This document shows positions 11,928 through 25,090 of a stretch of 64,000 nucleotides of DNA, piece by piece. The translations under genes were made by a program, and so were the position numbers. The notes under the pieces are model-generated. The model ran no database searches, had not been told where the DNA came from, and was given only the letters and a program-made list of their open reading frames with translations. Position 1 is the stretch's first letter. Each line of letters begins with the position of its first letter. Source of the stretch: Inia geoffrensis (lineage: Eukaryota > Chordata > Mammalia > Artiodactyla > Iniidae); NCBI GenBank assembly GCA_036417435.1, contig CM070910.1:14325501-14389500 (forward strand). The letters run 5' to 3'.

Positions 11928-14240
11928 TCTATATTTTCGTGATTACACAACTCTATTAGGAAAAAATACTTGAGCAAGCACCCCCAATAGATGTATATAT
12001 TTTGCTGTACTACTGTACTAACATATTATATGACTATAACACAAGCTGAAACACAAGTTTCTTAATGAGACAAAAAAAAAGAAAAAGAAATTATTTTCTT
12101 CCAAACCGAACATTTCCCTCTTCGCAGAAATTCCACTGAACAGTCCGCACGAGATATGCAGTATATCCTTCAGGAACTATGTCAGAGGTGAAAAGGATGC
12201 TACTGCCAATAGAACATTCTCTCCACCTAGTTTGTGCAGTCTTGATAATTGGTCACAGCGCCCCCTCTTTTGTCCTCTGTCTCCTCATTCACAGCATCTT
12301 ACAGCTGAATTTGTTTGTGGCCTACAGTTCAGTTTCTCCCAGGCCCCAAGCCAGCCAGTGCAGACAAAGACAGTATGTCAGCCTTCCTATTTGTCCCTCT
12401 GGTGAAACTTGTGATTACATCAGGCTCCCAGACACAGCACAGCCTATTTTCCACATCCACATCCAAGACCTGAGCAGATAACTGTGCAGGTCACCAAACG
12501 TGCCCCATTCCTCACCTACATCACTCCCCGACGGATCAGTTGGCCAAGTTCTAGAGGTCATGCTTCTGCCCAAGGTTTTCAGAGGTGAGTCTCAGCTCTG
12601 AACTCAGTGGCAGCTGGAGAACCCTTTATGGCGCTTGCCCACACATCTTCCAGCGACGGACCCCGGCCCCAGAGCCCTTTCCAATGTGGAGGACCCTGTT
12701 CCTTCCAGGCAGATACCTGACGCTGGCTTACACTGTGGCTCCACCCGAGAACCCTCCTGGTGGCTGAGCCCAGTCAGTCTTCTGTGCCACACCCGCTGAA
12801 AACAGTGCTTGGACTAACACCCATTTCCTGAAGCCCATTTAGTTTTTCTCATCCTCCACCACTGTGTCCTGGCCTGAGACACTCTAGGCCCCCTTTCCCA
12901 GCCTCAGTTGGCTCTCTTCCTTGATCCCACAACTGGCTTCGAGTTGGAGACACCCTAAGTTACGACATGATTCACTAAAAAATCCACACTCCTTTGCCTT
13001 ACTGTGAATGGCTAGCAGATGTCCCAGGGAGTTTGTGCCAAGGCAGTGGGGCTCTTCCTCCGAGTGTCACTGCCCTGTAATGGGATAGGGCCCACGACCT
13101 TGGTGTCATTAGCACCCCGCTCTCACCAGCTGAGCTAACCCGCCTCTAAGTTTCAGTGAAAGTTTAAGGTCACAGAGGTTGGCTTGCTCTTTTCCATCTT
13201 ATTCATTGAAGATGGGATGAATTACCTTGATTGCAGAAGTTGCCCAAATAAAAACATTTCAACTTCGCAATATTTCGGAACAAGGTGTGCTGCTAGTGGA
13301 CATGAAGCAGGCAGTGAGAATGAGCAACCACGGACCAGTTACAAAATCTCTCGGAAAGAAAACCTGATGGCAGTGGGGTGCCTGGCTGAGAAAAAAGATA
13401 AATTTAAACATAAAATTATCAAACTCTTTGCCAGTAATTGCCTTAAGAAAACACATTGAAATAAAAGGATGGGGCATACGTTATTGTTTCAGAACAACTT
13501 TCTTCTCAATTGTTTGGAAAGCTTTTATTGTTCCCGGAAATCTCTTTGTTCCCTGTTTACCTTCAAGAGGGACTGACTCCAAAACAGTCATTGGTTATTG
13601 ACATTTCAATATCATGATTCTGATGTTGAATAAACTCACTCCATGATATTTCTGAGCCTGCCTAAAACATAGTTAAGTACCAAATGGGGAATAAAATAAT
13701 CACAGCTGTGAAATTTAGCAGCTAACTACAATAAGAATAATGTACACAGTTGTTAGAGTAAGATAGCTGGCAACCTCATTCCTAGAAGAGAGAAAGAAAC
13801 ATATAAAAAGAATTGCCATGAAGAAAGTTTCCTAAAAATTAAAGAAATGAAGGAGAAATATTATTCCATTAAACCTATATAAAAATATCAAAGTTTTTAA
13901 AAAATTTTATTCATAAATAATTCACATGCATTGTTGAAAACAGAAGAGACAGAGAAGAAAAAAATAGAAAATAAAAATCATGCATAATTCCCTTACCTAG
14001 GGCTAACTGCTACTAGCTTCTCGTTGGGTACCCTTCCAGAATCACGTATTCATTCACTTATTCACTCTCCTCTTTATTGCTCAGTATAAGCCTAAATAAT
14101 TAAAATACTTAAATATTATTTATAAATCTGCTCTCTTCATGATATAGTCCACATCAAGAAATATATCTTTATATATCATAATTTGTAATGTTTACAGTGT
14201 TCTTTTATGTGATATTATGATTTCTGAACCAACACCACTG
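11928..14240. other. Intronic stretch with a GC-richer segment at about 12120-13160
   Basis: The 12.1-13.2 kb part is visibly richer in G and C than its surroundings and contains agcgccccct (12257-12266), which resembles half of a CTCF site. No splice-bounded ORF or known repeat is recognised. The rest, up to 14240, is AT-rich and may include an old L1 3' scrap near 13900-14140. Confidence 0.45.
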
Positions 14241-14244
14241 GATT

Positions 14245-14640
14245 GATTCTGACAATATATGTCAAAAGTCATGGGAAAAGTGCATAACTTTTGACTCAGC
14301 CATTCAAGTTCTAGGAGTGAATCCTAAATAAATAATTATTGTGGTATACAAAGATTTAGCAAGAAAGCTGTTCACAGTCCTGTTTAAAATTGTGAAAGCA
14401 AGAAACAATGTAAATACCAATAATTAGGAAAATAACTCAATAAATTACAGTATTCCATTTTGGAATATTAATGCAACTGCACTAATAATCTTATATTGAA
14501 GGATACTCAGCAACATGAGAAAATTTTAAATGAATAAGCAATGCAATCCTGAATTTGTAAATTTTTAAAAAATACATGACATGTCTGAAACAATAAGATA
14601 ATGTAATTTTTTAAAAAGATATGCCTTTAAAATGTCAGTA
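14245..14640 (+). repeat. Old L1 3' fragment
   Basis: Phrases typical of old L1 3' regions occur in order: agccattcaagttctagga, gtgaaagcaagaaacaatg, taaatgaataagcaatg. Strongly diverged, boundaries approximate. Confidence 0.45.
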
Positions 14641-14689
14641 ACACGAAATAGCTAAGAGTAATTTTTTTAATATGCAAGACCTTTTGGAG

Positions 14690-15060
14690 AGAATTTTACA
14701 TTTTTATTAAAAGTCATTTTAAAAGACCTAAAATAAATGGAGAATTATATAATGTTAATGGGTTAGAAGACTAAGTATCATAAAGATGTCAAACCTCCCT
14801 AAGCTAATTTATAAATTCAATGTAATTTCATTAAAAGTTGATTTTAAAACTTCTCTTGGAAGCAAAAGTAGCCATAAATAGCCAAAACAATTTTGAAAAA
14901 GAACAAATTTTTTTTCAAGAAGGATTAAAAAGTCAAAGTAATTACAAAGTTATGGAAATTAAAACTGTGGTTTTATTGACAAATAGAGGAAAGAAATACC
15001 AGAGAGAGCTCAGAATCAGATTCTCTCTTAGAGAGGAACTTCATATAAAAAGGAAGTAGC
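14690..15060 (+). repeat. Old L1 ORF2 fragment
   Basis: The run agccaaaacaattttgaaaa, aagaacaaa, then acaaagttatggaaattaaa and attgacaaatagaggaaag follows L1 ORF2 coding sequence near the reverse transcriptase. It lies downstream of a 3' fragment, so it is a separate insertion or rearranged. Confidence 0.5.
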
Positions 15061-15152
15061 TTTACAGATCAATGAGGAAATAACGTATTGTTTAATTAAT
15101 AGCTCTGGGACAATTTGGTTATCCAAATGGAAAAAAAATAAAATTATATTCC

Positions 15153-15258
15153 TACTTTTTGCTTTTTGGAACTTTCTGGAATTTTTTTCCAAATATTTTT
15201 GATCCACAGTTGCCTGAATCCGTGGATGTGGAACCCATAATACAAAGGGCTGACTGTA
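15153..15258 (+). repeat. MER2 (Tigger-group) 3' fragment
   Basis: It carries the same internal phrase as the complete MER2 at 53990 (ttttgctttttggaactttc) and ends in gggctgactgta, the MER2 terminal inverted repeat next to TA. Only the last 106 bases are present. Confidence 0.8.
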
Positions 15259-17640
15259 TTTTATTCTTTTAATATTCTCAGTATTTTTGAAATTCATCTT
15301 GCTACGGTTTGTTCTGCTGTTTGTTTGTTTTGTTATTTGTCCTTGTATCAGATGATTCTCTAATTTATTTTATTGGATTTAAATCAAAGAGTCACCTAGT
15401 ACTGATTTCCTTATCCTCCCAGTGGTTAAATTTCAAAATATATTCCTTGAATATCTGACAGATGCAGATGGGCAATTTTCTGACCCATTACCACTATTAA
15501 AAGTCAGAAACCTACATCACTTTGGGAGTAAACAACGCATCCATGTGAAGTGCATCAATTCCACATGTACAACATTTAATTTTGGGAAGTCCTCAAGTGA
15601 ATAAATGGTGAACTGCAGCCCTGGAGCAAACATAGGTAAGTTATTCCAAAATCAATTATTATTAAAGAAAATCTTTAGAACTTATTTTTTTTAATCTTTC
15701 ATTTAATGAATTGAAACCACATTGAGAGAGAGAGAGAGAGGGAGGGAATAAAAATGTGTGAAAATATGTTTTTTAAAAAACTAGAGCTAATAATACCTGC
15801 CTGCAAGAAAGAATACCTGGAAAATTCATTATGAAACCACTGTACTACAACTAATATTATATAGGAAATTCCCATGTATAGCAAAATGCATATTCTGAAT
15901 CCTCAAGAAACAAAATAATGAACATAAACGTATAGGCTAAAGGAAAAATAAAACAGGAATTATTCACAATAAAGATTCTATACCTAGAACTTCTCAAAAC
16001 AAATATCTATAAAAAGTTTCAACAACCAACAAAATAGTTCATCTTACCTGTGATACTAAATATTACCCAAATAATTCAATAATGAGGAAATCTTATTTTA
16101 ACTTAATAAATTTGGAAACAGCTTTTTTTTTAACTTCCTAAAACTTGCTTTTCTTTGACTTAATGTACAGTTTTATTTATTTGTTATGATAGTTGTAGTA
16201 TTTGGTGTCATTACTTTTTATGCCTAAAATTGTATAATACATTTCCCCCAGGTCTATGCACTAGGTAAAAAGAGAGAGGGAGAAAGATGGGGGAGGGAGA
16301 GATCATTACAGTTAGTGGTGTTACTTTAGTCATGCTTAGTGATCTGAACAACAGACTAATGCCAAGAGAATGGCTTACCTAAACATTAAGATAAACCACC
16401 TCTTCTCCTTTTCCTATTAGCATTAAACTCACCATCAATAACAAATATTTACAAGATATCACTGTGCTATCAATAAAACAAGAATATGACACTCTCTGCT
16501 TCCAGAAATTAAAAAGCTAACTGCATAGATATGAGATGAATATATTTTTAAAATACAATACTAAGTCGTTAGCTTGGCTGAACTCAATCTGGCACCTAGA
16601 AGGTGAATCCTATATCCCATTCAATTAAGTGTTCAAATAAACAAAGATATATTAAGTGTAGTACCAGGCAGCTGGCTGGGTGCTGGTGGAACCGCACAAT
16701 CAAAGGACCAGAAGCTAAGGGGCGTGGGCGCTCTACCACTCGAGAGGCCAGCCTAGGGATGAGACTAAGTGACAGTACTGAGGTCAGAGCGGAGTGGTCC
16801 GGGTATCTATGGGTGACAGTAAAGTCTAGACACAGTTCTAGCAATGAGAAATGAGTAGTCAGATAAATAACCTAGTAGTCAAAAATCAAAGCTTTATGCA
16901 GATGGGATCACGACAAAGATCAGAAATGAAAATGAGGAGGCAGAAGGCTGACAATGAAGCATATGTTAAAATCAAGGGCGGTGAGGTCAAGCAGTAGCCA
17001 GGCGTCAGGATGGCACAAACTGCTCTCTTGCGGTTGGAATTGACTGTACACCAATGTGTCCAGCTTGTCCTCAGGCTGGCAGGGTTCAGGATGCTCAGTA
17101 CCTGGGTTAGCACCAGGATACTGACAAGCAGCTCACCTGACCTGATTAACACAGGGAAGGAATATAAGAGCTATTCCGAGGAAAAAGGTGATGACTTACA
17201 GGGAGTCCTAAACGAGTGAAAGAGAGGGGCTTTAGCAATCAGGGAAACTTACTACGAATAAATAAAGTATTAATAACTAACTTCAGATTGAAGGGAGGCA
17301 GAAGGGATAAGGTACATTCTGTGGTTAATGAGCAGACCTGCTCGTTGTAGCCAAAGGTTTCTTAGGACAGTAGGAAAGAGAGTCTGAAAAAATTAGGTGT
17401 GATTCAGAAGATAGAGAACTCTGAACATCAGTCTTGGCAGGAGTCTAAATTATAGGTTCCTCGAGCTAGGCACTACCTTTTATATATCACTGATTATCCA
17501 AGCTGAACTAAATACATAATAATTAATTACTAAATAATCCTTGATTAATTATGACAGTGTAGAATTGAATTTTATATGGAGACTAGAATTAAGTACATAA
17601 GGCAAAAATTGAATGTACTCTTTATTACTGCTGTAACCAA
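15259..17640. other. Intronic stretch, mostly unrecognised
   Basis: Includes a GA simple repeat at 15723-15741 and a purine-rich tract near 16270-16302. A short L2/MIR-like scrap at about 16620-16690 ends in tggctgggtgctggtgg. No gene is supported. Confidence 0.5.
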
Positions 17641-17644
17641 CTTT

Positions 17645-17868
17645 TTTGGAGGGCTCACTACAGGCCAAATACAACACTAAAAGCTATAGATTAATTCTTA
17701 CACAACCTTGTTAGGAAGATGTTATTATTGTCCACATTTGGCAAATAAAGAAACTGGGGTTAGAGAAGTTAAGTATCACACTCACGGTCATACATGTCTA
17801 GACAGAGCTAAATTTTGAATCCATGGGGTCTGATTACCAAAGCTAAAGACATAACCACCATGCTACAC
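17645..17868 (+). repeat. MIR
   Basis: MIR order is visible: ctcactacaggccaaatac, an attgtccacatttggc block, aaagaaactggggttagag, and a terminal accaccatgctac. Diverged. Confidence 0.7.
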
Positions 17869-19229
17869 CATATATGAAATATGAAACCTAACATTTGTGT
17901 ACCAATTTTTAATTATCGAAACATAATTCATGCCTTTAATTCTCAGAAGAGCCTGTGAAGTAGTTAACGTTTTCATGCAAGTATGTTTTCTATGAGACTG
18001 GGACCCACAAAGAGAAAGAAATAAATCTAGTATGGGCAGGACTTAACTTGGCAATAGGACATATCCCCGCGAATAGCAGCCGGAAGTTGAAACCCCAAAG
18101 TACAATGTGCCAGCCAGCAAACTTGAGCTTGCCTGATCCCTGGGAGCACTGAAAGATATCACTAGGGTCACAACTGGTGGGTAAACTAAGGCAGCAGGAA
18201 TTTTTAGGCCAACTCCAATCCTAGGTCTCTTGAGGGAATGAGGGGGCTTGGTCACCTTTTATGTGAAAAATCTCTTTCCATCATTAAGTTGTCTAGACGT
18301 TATGCTCAGTGACCATGTTTTACCCTGTGTCTCCAAACACCTTCACATAGTAAATGCTCAGTAAAGGTTATCTGTAAATGACTGAGGCTAAGAAGTTTGG
18401 GCTTGACCTGGCATTTGTTAGGTAAAATTTTCTAAATAACAGTGCCAAAAATGTAATACAAAATAAATATAATAGTAACTAGTCTTAAGCAAGCTTTTAA
18501 AGATACCAACCCCTAGGTATAACTTTGCATGTTTCTCACTACTTTTTATTTGCTCATTCAAGCTTAAACTAAACAATGTGTCACCTCCAGATGTAACCAG
18601 AACATGTCTTTATTAATGACTCCTCACTTTACCTTCAGTCTCTCTTAGGGCTGGCATATATTTCTGTGATTTCCAAGAGGTGTCACCTCTAGTGTGTTGG
18701 TTTACGCCTACTGGATAAGTTTTCAGGGAAAACTCACCAGACTCCCTTGTGTGGTATTTAACCAGGAACTTCTCAAAATTCACTATCTTTTCAGCCTCTT
18801 CCTTTCTCTGTTCCACAAGGCAGACACTATAAAGTTTCACCAGCTCCTGGGACTCAAGTCTTAGGCATGACTATTACATCTTTAATAACAGACAAGAACT
18901 TACTGATCTTCTCAAAGTCCTATCTCAACAAACTTTGTTCTTGAACTCTTTCTTTGATGTGGCTAAAAAAAGTGTAGTGATATTATAGCCATCTGCTCAT
19001 ATCACTATGGACATCAAACTCATTTTGGTGACACTCTTCAAAGAGATTGACTTTCCAAGCTAATCAATGAAGAGAATAGCTTTGTCCATTCCAACAGGTT
19101 TTTCCAGTTGCTGGTTGCTCTGCAAATTTAGCTTGAAATATAAATATGATAGCTAGTGAGGTGGTTCCTCATACTGGGAAACTTGTATACATACCTTTAG
19201 CTTTAAATTCTGACCCTCCCATCATAAAA

Positions 19230-19388
19230 CACAAAATTTAAGATTTGAAAGATGCTCTAGAGACCACTCAGTCCTAGGCCCATATTTTTCAAAAGTGACA
19301 ACTGAGTTCAGAAGAATTAAGTGATCTGCCCAAGGGTCTTGAAAGAGCCGGGTTCAGACTGGACCCTTAGCCAGGTCTCCTTTTACTT
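19230..19388 (+). repeat. MIR-like SINE
   Basis: The sequence agaccactcagtcctagg, aactgagttcagaagaatt, gtgatctgcccaaggg follows MIR-type elements of the variant with a shorter head. Diverged. Confidence 0.55.
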
Positions 19389-19784
19389 GACAAAGTTACC
19401 TATTTTTTTATAGCAGAATAATCTAAATATTTAAACAATAAAAACAGATGGGCTTTCAACAAATATTGCAACTGTTACCTGAAAATAGTGAAAACCCTTG
19501 GCCTGCAGAAGAAAATGTCCTTTTTAAATGATATTAAGCAATAGGAAGTAATTAAATACTAAGTAACTCTTTTTAAAATAACCATCACACACTCCATATA
19601 AATGTAATGTGGTACTTCTGCTGTGCAACTAAGCCAGATGCGTTGATTAATGTTTTTGCTGAAGAAGAGTAGTATTTTGTGCCCATAGTAATTGTTCCTA
19701 AGTCATAATTGGGTCTGTGTGATATTAGTATCTTACTTATACATGTGTTTACATTTCATGATGATCTAAATCACTCCTGGTCAG

Positions 19785-19945
19785 TAAGGCAGTGCAGTAC
19801 AATGAAAAGAGCCCTGAACCAGGTGTCAGGAGTCTTGGCTTCTGGTCTGAGTGGTTAACTAGCTGTGTGACTTGGACAAGCACAGTGAGCTGAAAAACAA
19901 AGAGGTGGATGAGGGGATCTTTTAAGTTCATTCAGCTCTAAACAC
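19785..19945 (-). repeat. MIR-like SINE
   Basis: Minus-oriented MIR signature: agtacaatgaaaagagccc, then gtcaggagtcttggcttc, then agctgtgtgacttggacaag. Confidence 0.6.
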
Positions 19946-21329
19946 CGTTTATTATCCTAATCACAATCATTGAAACAAAATGAAAACACATGAAAATTTA
20001 TGACGTCTTAGGCTTATAGAATTTAAAAACAGCAATTTATTCATACAATTACTGCCCCCAAAGTTCTGCAATTTGTAAATACTATTGACAGAAAGGGTCC
20101 TTACATCATCTCAAAAATGATTTGCTTTTGCAAAATCAAATTATAGGAACAAAAAAGACTGATTTCCGGAATTTTTGTAAAAACGCGTCAGCATTTCTTT
20201 TAACATTCAAGGTGAGACATGGTCATTCGTGAAAAGGTAAATGAAGATCCCTCTCCCTGTCCTTTAAAAACCAAAATGACCTCTAAATAAGCAATCAAAA
20301 TTACTTTGGCATAAAACAATGAAATCAGTGTTCTAACTATAACTTATATAAAAGCAAAAGTATGATTGTCAGTGTTTCTTGGCTCATTTTATATATGCAG
20401 TGAGTTTCTACTGAAATACTAAAATAGCCTTACATTTAATTGTTTTCTAACATCCATCCGTAACCAATTGTAACATACATGAAACCTACATCCAAATGAA
20501 TTAGTGAAATACAGCACATCTGAAACAAGACCATATTTTTCCAGAAGTACTGGTTCACACCTACTCCTGGTTTTTCTCCTGCCCTATTGTGTCCACTCAT
20601 CACGTATATAAGGCAGGCACGAAGATAAAATTCACATCCATATTCAGCACCCCTCACACAGCTGTCAGGAAAGCTATATGGGGGATTCCTGCACTGAGTA
20701 TGGAAGAAGGGTAAATGAACCTATAGGTCCCTTCCAAGTGTTAAGAGTCCATGACTCTCTAATTATTTTTCAGTTTCAAATCTGAAAAGTTCATATTTCT
20801 CGTTATGACAGATTACAAAAAATGGTTCCAGTTTTTTAACCTTTGCCAGATAACTCTGAAGGCCCCTCTCACGAAACCTAAGGACTCAGCCATTTGATGG
20901 GCATTGGCCCTTGGACATCAGCTGATAATGCAAGCAAAAAGCTTGAAATGGGCTTGTGATTTGGGGCTTGTTCTCTTTTGTGCCTCTGCCATTACTGGGA
21001 GAACACGCCTGGACTAGCCGGCTGGAGGATGAGAGACTTGTGAAGCAAAACTCAGTCATCCTAGTTGGTCCAGCCAAAACAGCCAGCTGACCTCCTGACA
21101 TATGAGTGAGCCCTGCCAATATCATCAGCTTCCTAGTCTCTCCCTGACATGTAATAGATGCTTCTTGTTGTATTGCCATTGAGATGTTGAGGTGAGGTTC
21201 TGCTATGCGGTGAAAGCTAACTCCTATACAGGTTTTAATTTCCAAGCAGATATTCTCCCTTAATTAGATAAACAGGACTCTTGACGCTCAATCTATTCAT
21301 AGCTCAACACTTACAGTGTACTTTCAGTT

Positions 21330-22440
21330 GTGCTCATTCATTCTATTAATTCGTGCATGCTACAACTATTTCTCTACTGTCTATTAGATGCAGGCACTGA
21401 TTTAAGCACTTGAAATACATCAGTGAACAAAACATACAAGCATGTTTTGTTTGTTTGTAAGCACCCATCTGGAGCTTATGCTCTAGTAAGGGAGACAGAC
21501 ATCAAGCAATAAATCACCTAATAATTAATTCTATGGTGTATTAGAAGGTGAAAATGCGGGATGTATGGGCTGCGCTATTAAATACAATAAACAGGATAAG
21601 CCTCATTGATAAATTGATAATGGAGCAAAGAATCTGAGGGAAGTGACGGAGTTAGGTGCCCAAATATCTGGGGGAATGGCATTCCAGGGAGAGGGAAAAG
21701 CTAGAGTAATTGGTCCAAGACATAAGTGCGCCTGACACGTTAAGAACGCCCACGTGGTTTAGGGTAAGCGGGAGAGAGAGGAATAAGAAAAGAGGTGAAA
21801 GAAGTAAGAATGGGGAGGAGACATGGTCTTCTGGCCACTGTAATGACATCAGCTGGGTGAACCGGGAAGCCGTGCAATGTTTTGAGAAGTGATATGATTT
21901 GATTTCCATTTTTAATGTATCTTTAGGGAGAATAGATGGTAGGGAAGCAAGGAAAAAAGCAGGTAGGGCTTTAGCAATAAGCTGGGAGAAAGATGATGGT
22001 GTTTCACGCCAGAGTGTCAACAATACAGGTTGTGAGAAGTGGTCAGATTCCAAAAATATTTGAAGATAGAGCCACCAGAATTTCCTGAACATGAGGTATG
22101 GGAGAAAGAGAAGTGTCAAGGTTAACTCCATTTGTTTTAGCCTGAGCAATTCAAAAGATGAAATTATTAGCTAGGATGGGAAGGATTGCAGATAAAGCAT
22201 GTTTGAGGGTGAAGAATAGAAATTCAGGTTTGAACAAATTGAGTTTGAGATGTTTCTTAGACACTCAAGTGAGGAAGACACCTGAGAAGTTGTATACAGA
22301 AGTCATGGACTTGGGAGAAACTTTGGACTAAAGGTATAAACTGGGCAGTCATCAGCATATAAATGGTATTTAAAGTCATGGGATTAGATGATACCAAAAA
22401 GGAGAGAGAAAAGACAGAAAACCAAAGAGACAGAGAAAAT
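21330..22440 (-). repeat. L2 LINE, about 1.1 kb, antisense
   Basis: The antisense L2 consensus is recognisable over a long distance: a 3' end near 21380 (gatgcaggcactgattta), tatctgggggaatggcattcc, gtgagaagtggtcagattcc, ttgagtttgagatgtttct and cagtcatcagcatataaatgg. It is an inactive relic with no intact ORF. Confidence 0.75.
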
Positions 22441-22550
22441 AACGTGAATTCCCAAGCCTGACTCCTGAAAAAGCTTGGATTCACATGCAGCTACAAGTCT
22501 CACAAGGATTGTTGGACTATCCCAAGAAGGAAATTCACATTTACATTCTT

Positions 22551-22764
22551 TTTTTTTTTTTTTTTTTTTTTTGTGGTACGCGGGCCTCTCACTGTTGCGG
22601 CCTCTCCCGTTGCGGAGCACAGGCTCCAGACGCCCAGGCTCAGCGGCCGTGGCTCACGGGCCCAGCCGCTCCGCGGCATGTGGGATCATCCCGGACCGGG
22701 GCACGGACCCGTGTTCCCTGCATCGGCAGGCGGACTCCCAACCACTGCGCCACCAGGGAAGCCC
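22551..22764 (-). repeat. CHR-family tRNA-derived SINE (young type)
   Basis: Full-length reverse-complement copy with a long T-run at its left and the tRNA-like head at its right. It is bracketed by perfect 15-bp target-site duplications, cacatttacattctt, at 22536-22550 and 22765-22779. ORFs of about 100 codons in this interval are artefacts of the SINE. Confidence 0.97.
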
Positions 22765-23569
22765 CACATTTACATTCTTAATTCATTAATTTGGTTCTCC
22801 TGTCATTAACATTAATAAACAGTTACTTCTGGCAAAAAAAAAGAGCCAATGTAGGATCAAAGGAAACCTAATTTCCTGGACTGGAAGCTCATTCCATCAA
22901 TGAAACAAATTATAGTAACACATGACTATAAATATTAAACTTAGGCAAAAGGAAATATTTTATTTTCCAGCTCTTCATTGGGCATCTCAGTTATTCTGAA
23001 CCCACAGCATACATTTCCCCATCTATATTATTATTTTTATTATTTTCTCACTTTAAAATTGTAACATTCATTTGTTAAATTTATTTATTGTTTTGGAATA
23101 TTTCTCAAAATTAAATTGCAATGTTGTCACCAAAATAAAGACTAGTGACAATTATTACTTTATCTCAAACTTCTTAATGTGATACAAGGAAGCACGACCA
23201 GGATGGGCAGTGCATGAGTCCTGCACATCAATTAATTTCTGGTGACAATTTCCTTGTCTGAAAAATGAAAACCTTGCCACCAACACACTTCCGAGTTTAT
23301 CAGGAGGAATTTTAACAAGTTTGTATAAATCTCTGGCATCATAAAATGATAAACAACAAATCTCATTCATCATGAAGCTATATCCGGCATATGACACCAA
23401 AAAGAAAAAAAAGAAAAAGCAGATGTGTCTGGGCCAGGGTTTTACTCCCCACAAAGGAATTAGATATTTATACTTAGTACTAGTGATAAAATTGCCCTTC
23501 TTTTCCTTCCAAAAAAAATCTGTGCTGAGTATTTAGGTAAGATAGGAATTATTTTTAGGATAGGAGATC

Positions 23570-24271
23570 TACAGGCATACCTCATCTTATTGTACTTTTA
23601 ATTTTTATTTTAGTTTATTTTTTTTGTGGTACGTGGGCCTCTCACTGTTGTGGCCTCTCCCGTTGCGGAGCACAGGCTCCGGATACGCAGGCTCAGCGGC
23701 CATGGCTCATGGGCCCAGCCGCTCTGCGGCATGTGGGATCTTCCCGGACCGGGGCACGAACCCATGTCCCCTGCATCGGCAGGCAGACTCTCAACCACTG
23801 CACCACCAGGGAAGCCCGTCTTATTGTACTTTGAAGATACTGCTTTCTTCACAAACTGAAAATTTGTGGCAACACTGCATAAAGCAAGTTTATTGGTGCC
23901 ATTTTTCCAACAGCATTTGCTCATTTTCTGTCTTTGTGTTCCTTTTTGGTAATTCTCACAATATTTCAAACTTTTTAATTCATATTATGTTTGTTACAGT
24001 GATCTGTAATCAGTGGTCTTTGATGTTACTTTTATGTCTTGCTGAGGGCTCGGATGATGGTTAGCATTTTTTAGCAATGGAGTATTTCTTAACTAGGTAT
24101 GTACATTTTTTTAGACATAATGCTATTACACACTTAGTAGACTACAGTATAGCATAAATATTAACTTTTATATGCACTGGGAAGCCAAAAGAATTTGTGT
24201 GACTCACTTTATATTTGCTTCATTGCAATGGTCCGGAACCAAACCTGCGATATCTCTGAGGTCTGCCTGTA
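23570..24271. mobile_element. Tigger1-type DNA transposon remnant, interrupted by a SINE
   Basis: Terminal inverted repeats acaggcatacctca (left) and gaggtctgcctgt (right) lie at TA dinucleotides, as in mariner/Tc1-class Tigger1. Internal phrases such as ccatttttccaacagcattt and tagactacagtatagcat match this family. The transposase region is missing, so it is a non-autonomous derivative. A CHR SINE occupies 23599-23818. Confidence 0.88.
23599..23818 (-). repeat. CHR-family SINE nested in the Tigger1 remnant
   Basis: Reverse-complement young CHR copy flanked by perfect 14-bp duplications, tcttattgtacttt, at 23585-23598 and 23819-23832. A spacer of T/A-rich sequence precedes gtggtacgtgggcc. 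It entered after the Tigger element was in place. Confidence 0.96.
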
Positions 24272-24274
24272 ATC

Positions 24275-24460
24275 ACTAACACTTGTGTTGTACTTTATAA
24301 AGTACTTCACATGTTATGAATTGTGAGCTTTACAAGAAACTTGTTAAGTATAAATTATTTATTTTTATTTTACATCTGAGGATAATGAAACTCATAAAAA
24401 TGACTGTAAGAGGATTGCTCAGCAAATCTGAGGGGAAGCGAGTATTTGGTCCAAGAATTC
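24275..24460 (+). repeat. MIR
   Basis: MIR-like order: actttataaagtacttcaca, then tttttattttacatctgagg, then aatgaaactcataaaaatg. Diverged. Confidence 0.55.
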
Positions 24461-24834
24461 CATCTCTGAGGTTTTCCCCTTTCCACCAAACCAAGCTAGA
24501 ATGCCAAGTTCTTGGATAATAATATACACCTTGGAAGTCACATGGTCTGAATAACACTGTGGGTTGGACTAAACCCAGCAGTGGCTGGCCAAAGCTCTGA
24601 ACTTCCACTGGCCGCTGGTCTTCCATTCTCATCTTCATCTTCTATCCTGGTCTTAACTTGTCTTCCAGATTTTTATTTGCCACTTCAGGTGCAAATGTCC
24701 TCTTTGTACAATGAGGATTCTGATGGAAGGGACTAGGTGATTATCCATGTTTGTACTCTGCATAATAGCTCACCCTTAAGCAGCCCTGAACAAATAACTA
24801 TTTAAATGAATTAAGTCATTATTTCATGGGAAAA

Positions 24835-25090
24835 AAGTTCCTTGAACACTCACTTTGTGACTTGCTTAGTGCTAGATAAGTAGGCAGGACAGAGAGTCTC
24901 CGCCATCGTGGAGTTCATGGACAGATGTTGAACAACTAACGATAATAGTGAGGAGGGCTCAGGGAAGAGTTGTTTCCTATGAAAGGAAGAACACAGGAAG
25001 CTAACCTAGTGTGGGGCAAAAGGAAGACCTCCCTGAAGAAGAGACATTTAATCTGGCACTTAAGGTTGAAGGGGAGGGAGACAAATGAAA
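24835..25090 (-). repeat. L2 fragment, antisense
   Basis: Antisense L2 3' region: tgcttagtgctagataag, catcgtggagttcatgg, aagacctccctgaagaagag. It is short and diverged. Confidence 0.55.

Larger units (their letters stand above)
17869..21329. other. Intronic stretch with scattered MIR/L2 scraps
   Basis: A short L2/MIR tail lies near 18330-18390 (tagtaaatgctcagtaaagg). MIR-like copies at 19230 and 19785 are listed separately. The remainder, including 20.0-21.3 kb, shows no gene and no element I recognise. Confidence 0.5.

Noticed and set aside
21652..22149. 165-codon ORF, minus strand
   Set aside because: Lies wholly in the L2 relic. It matches decayed LINE text rather than a host gene.
23624..24064. 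146-codon ORF and similar 60-120-codon ORFs in the SINE copies
   Set aside because: All lie in GC-rich CHR SINE sequence and recur in each copy in every frame, so they are repeat artefacts, not genes.
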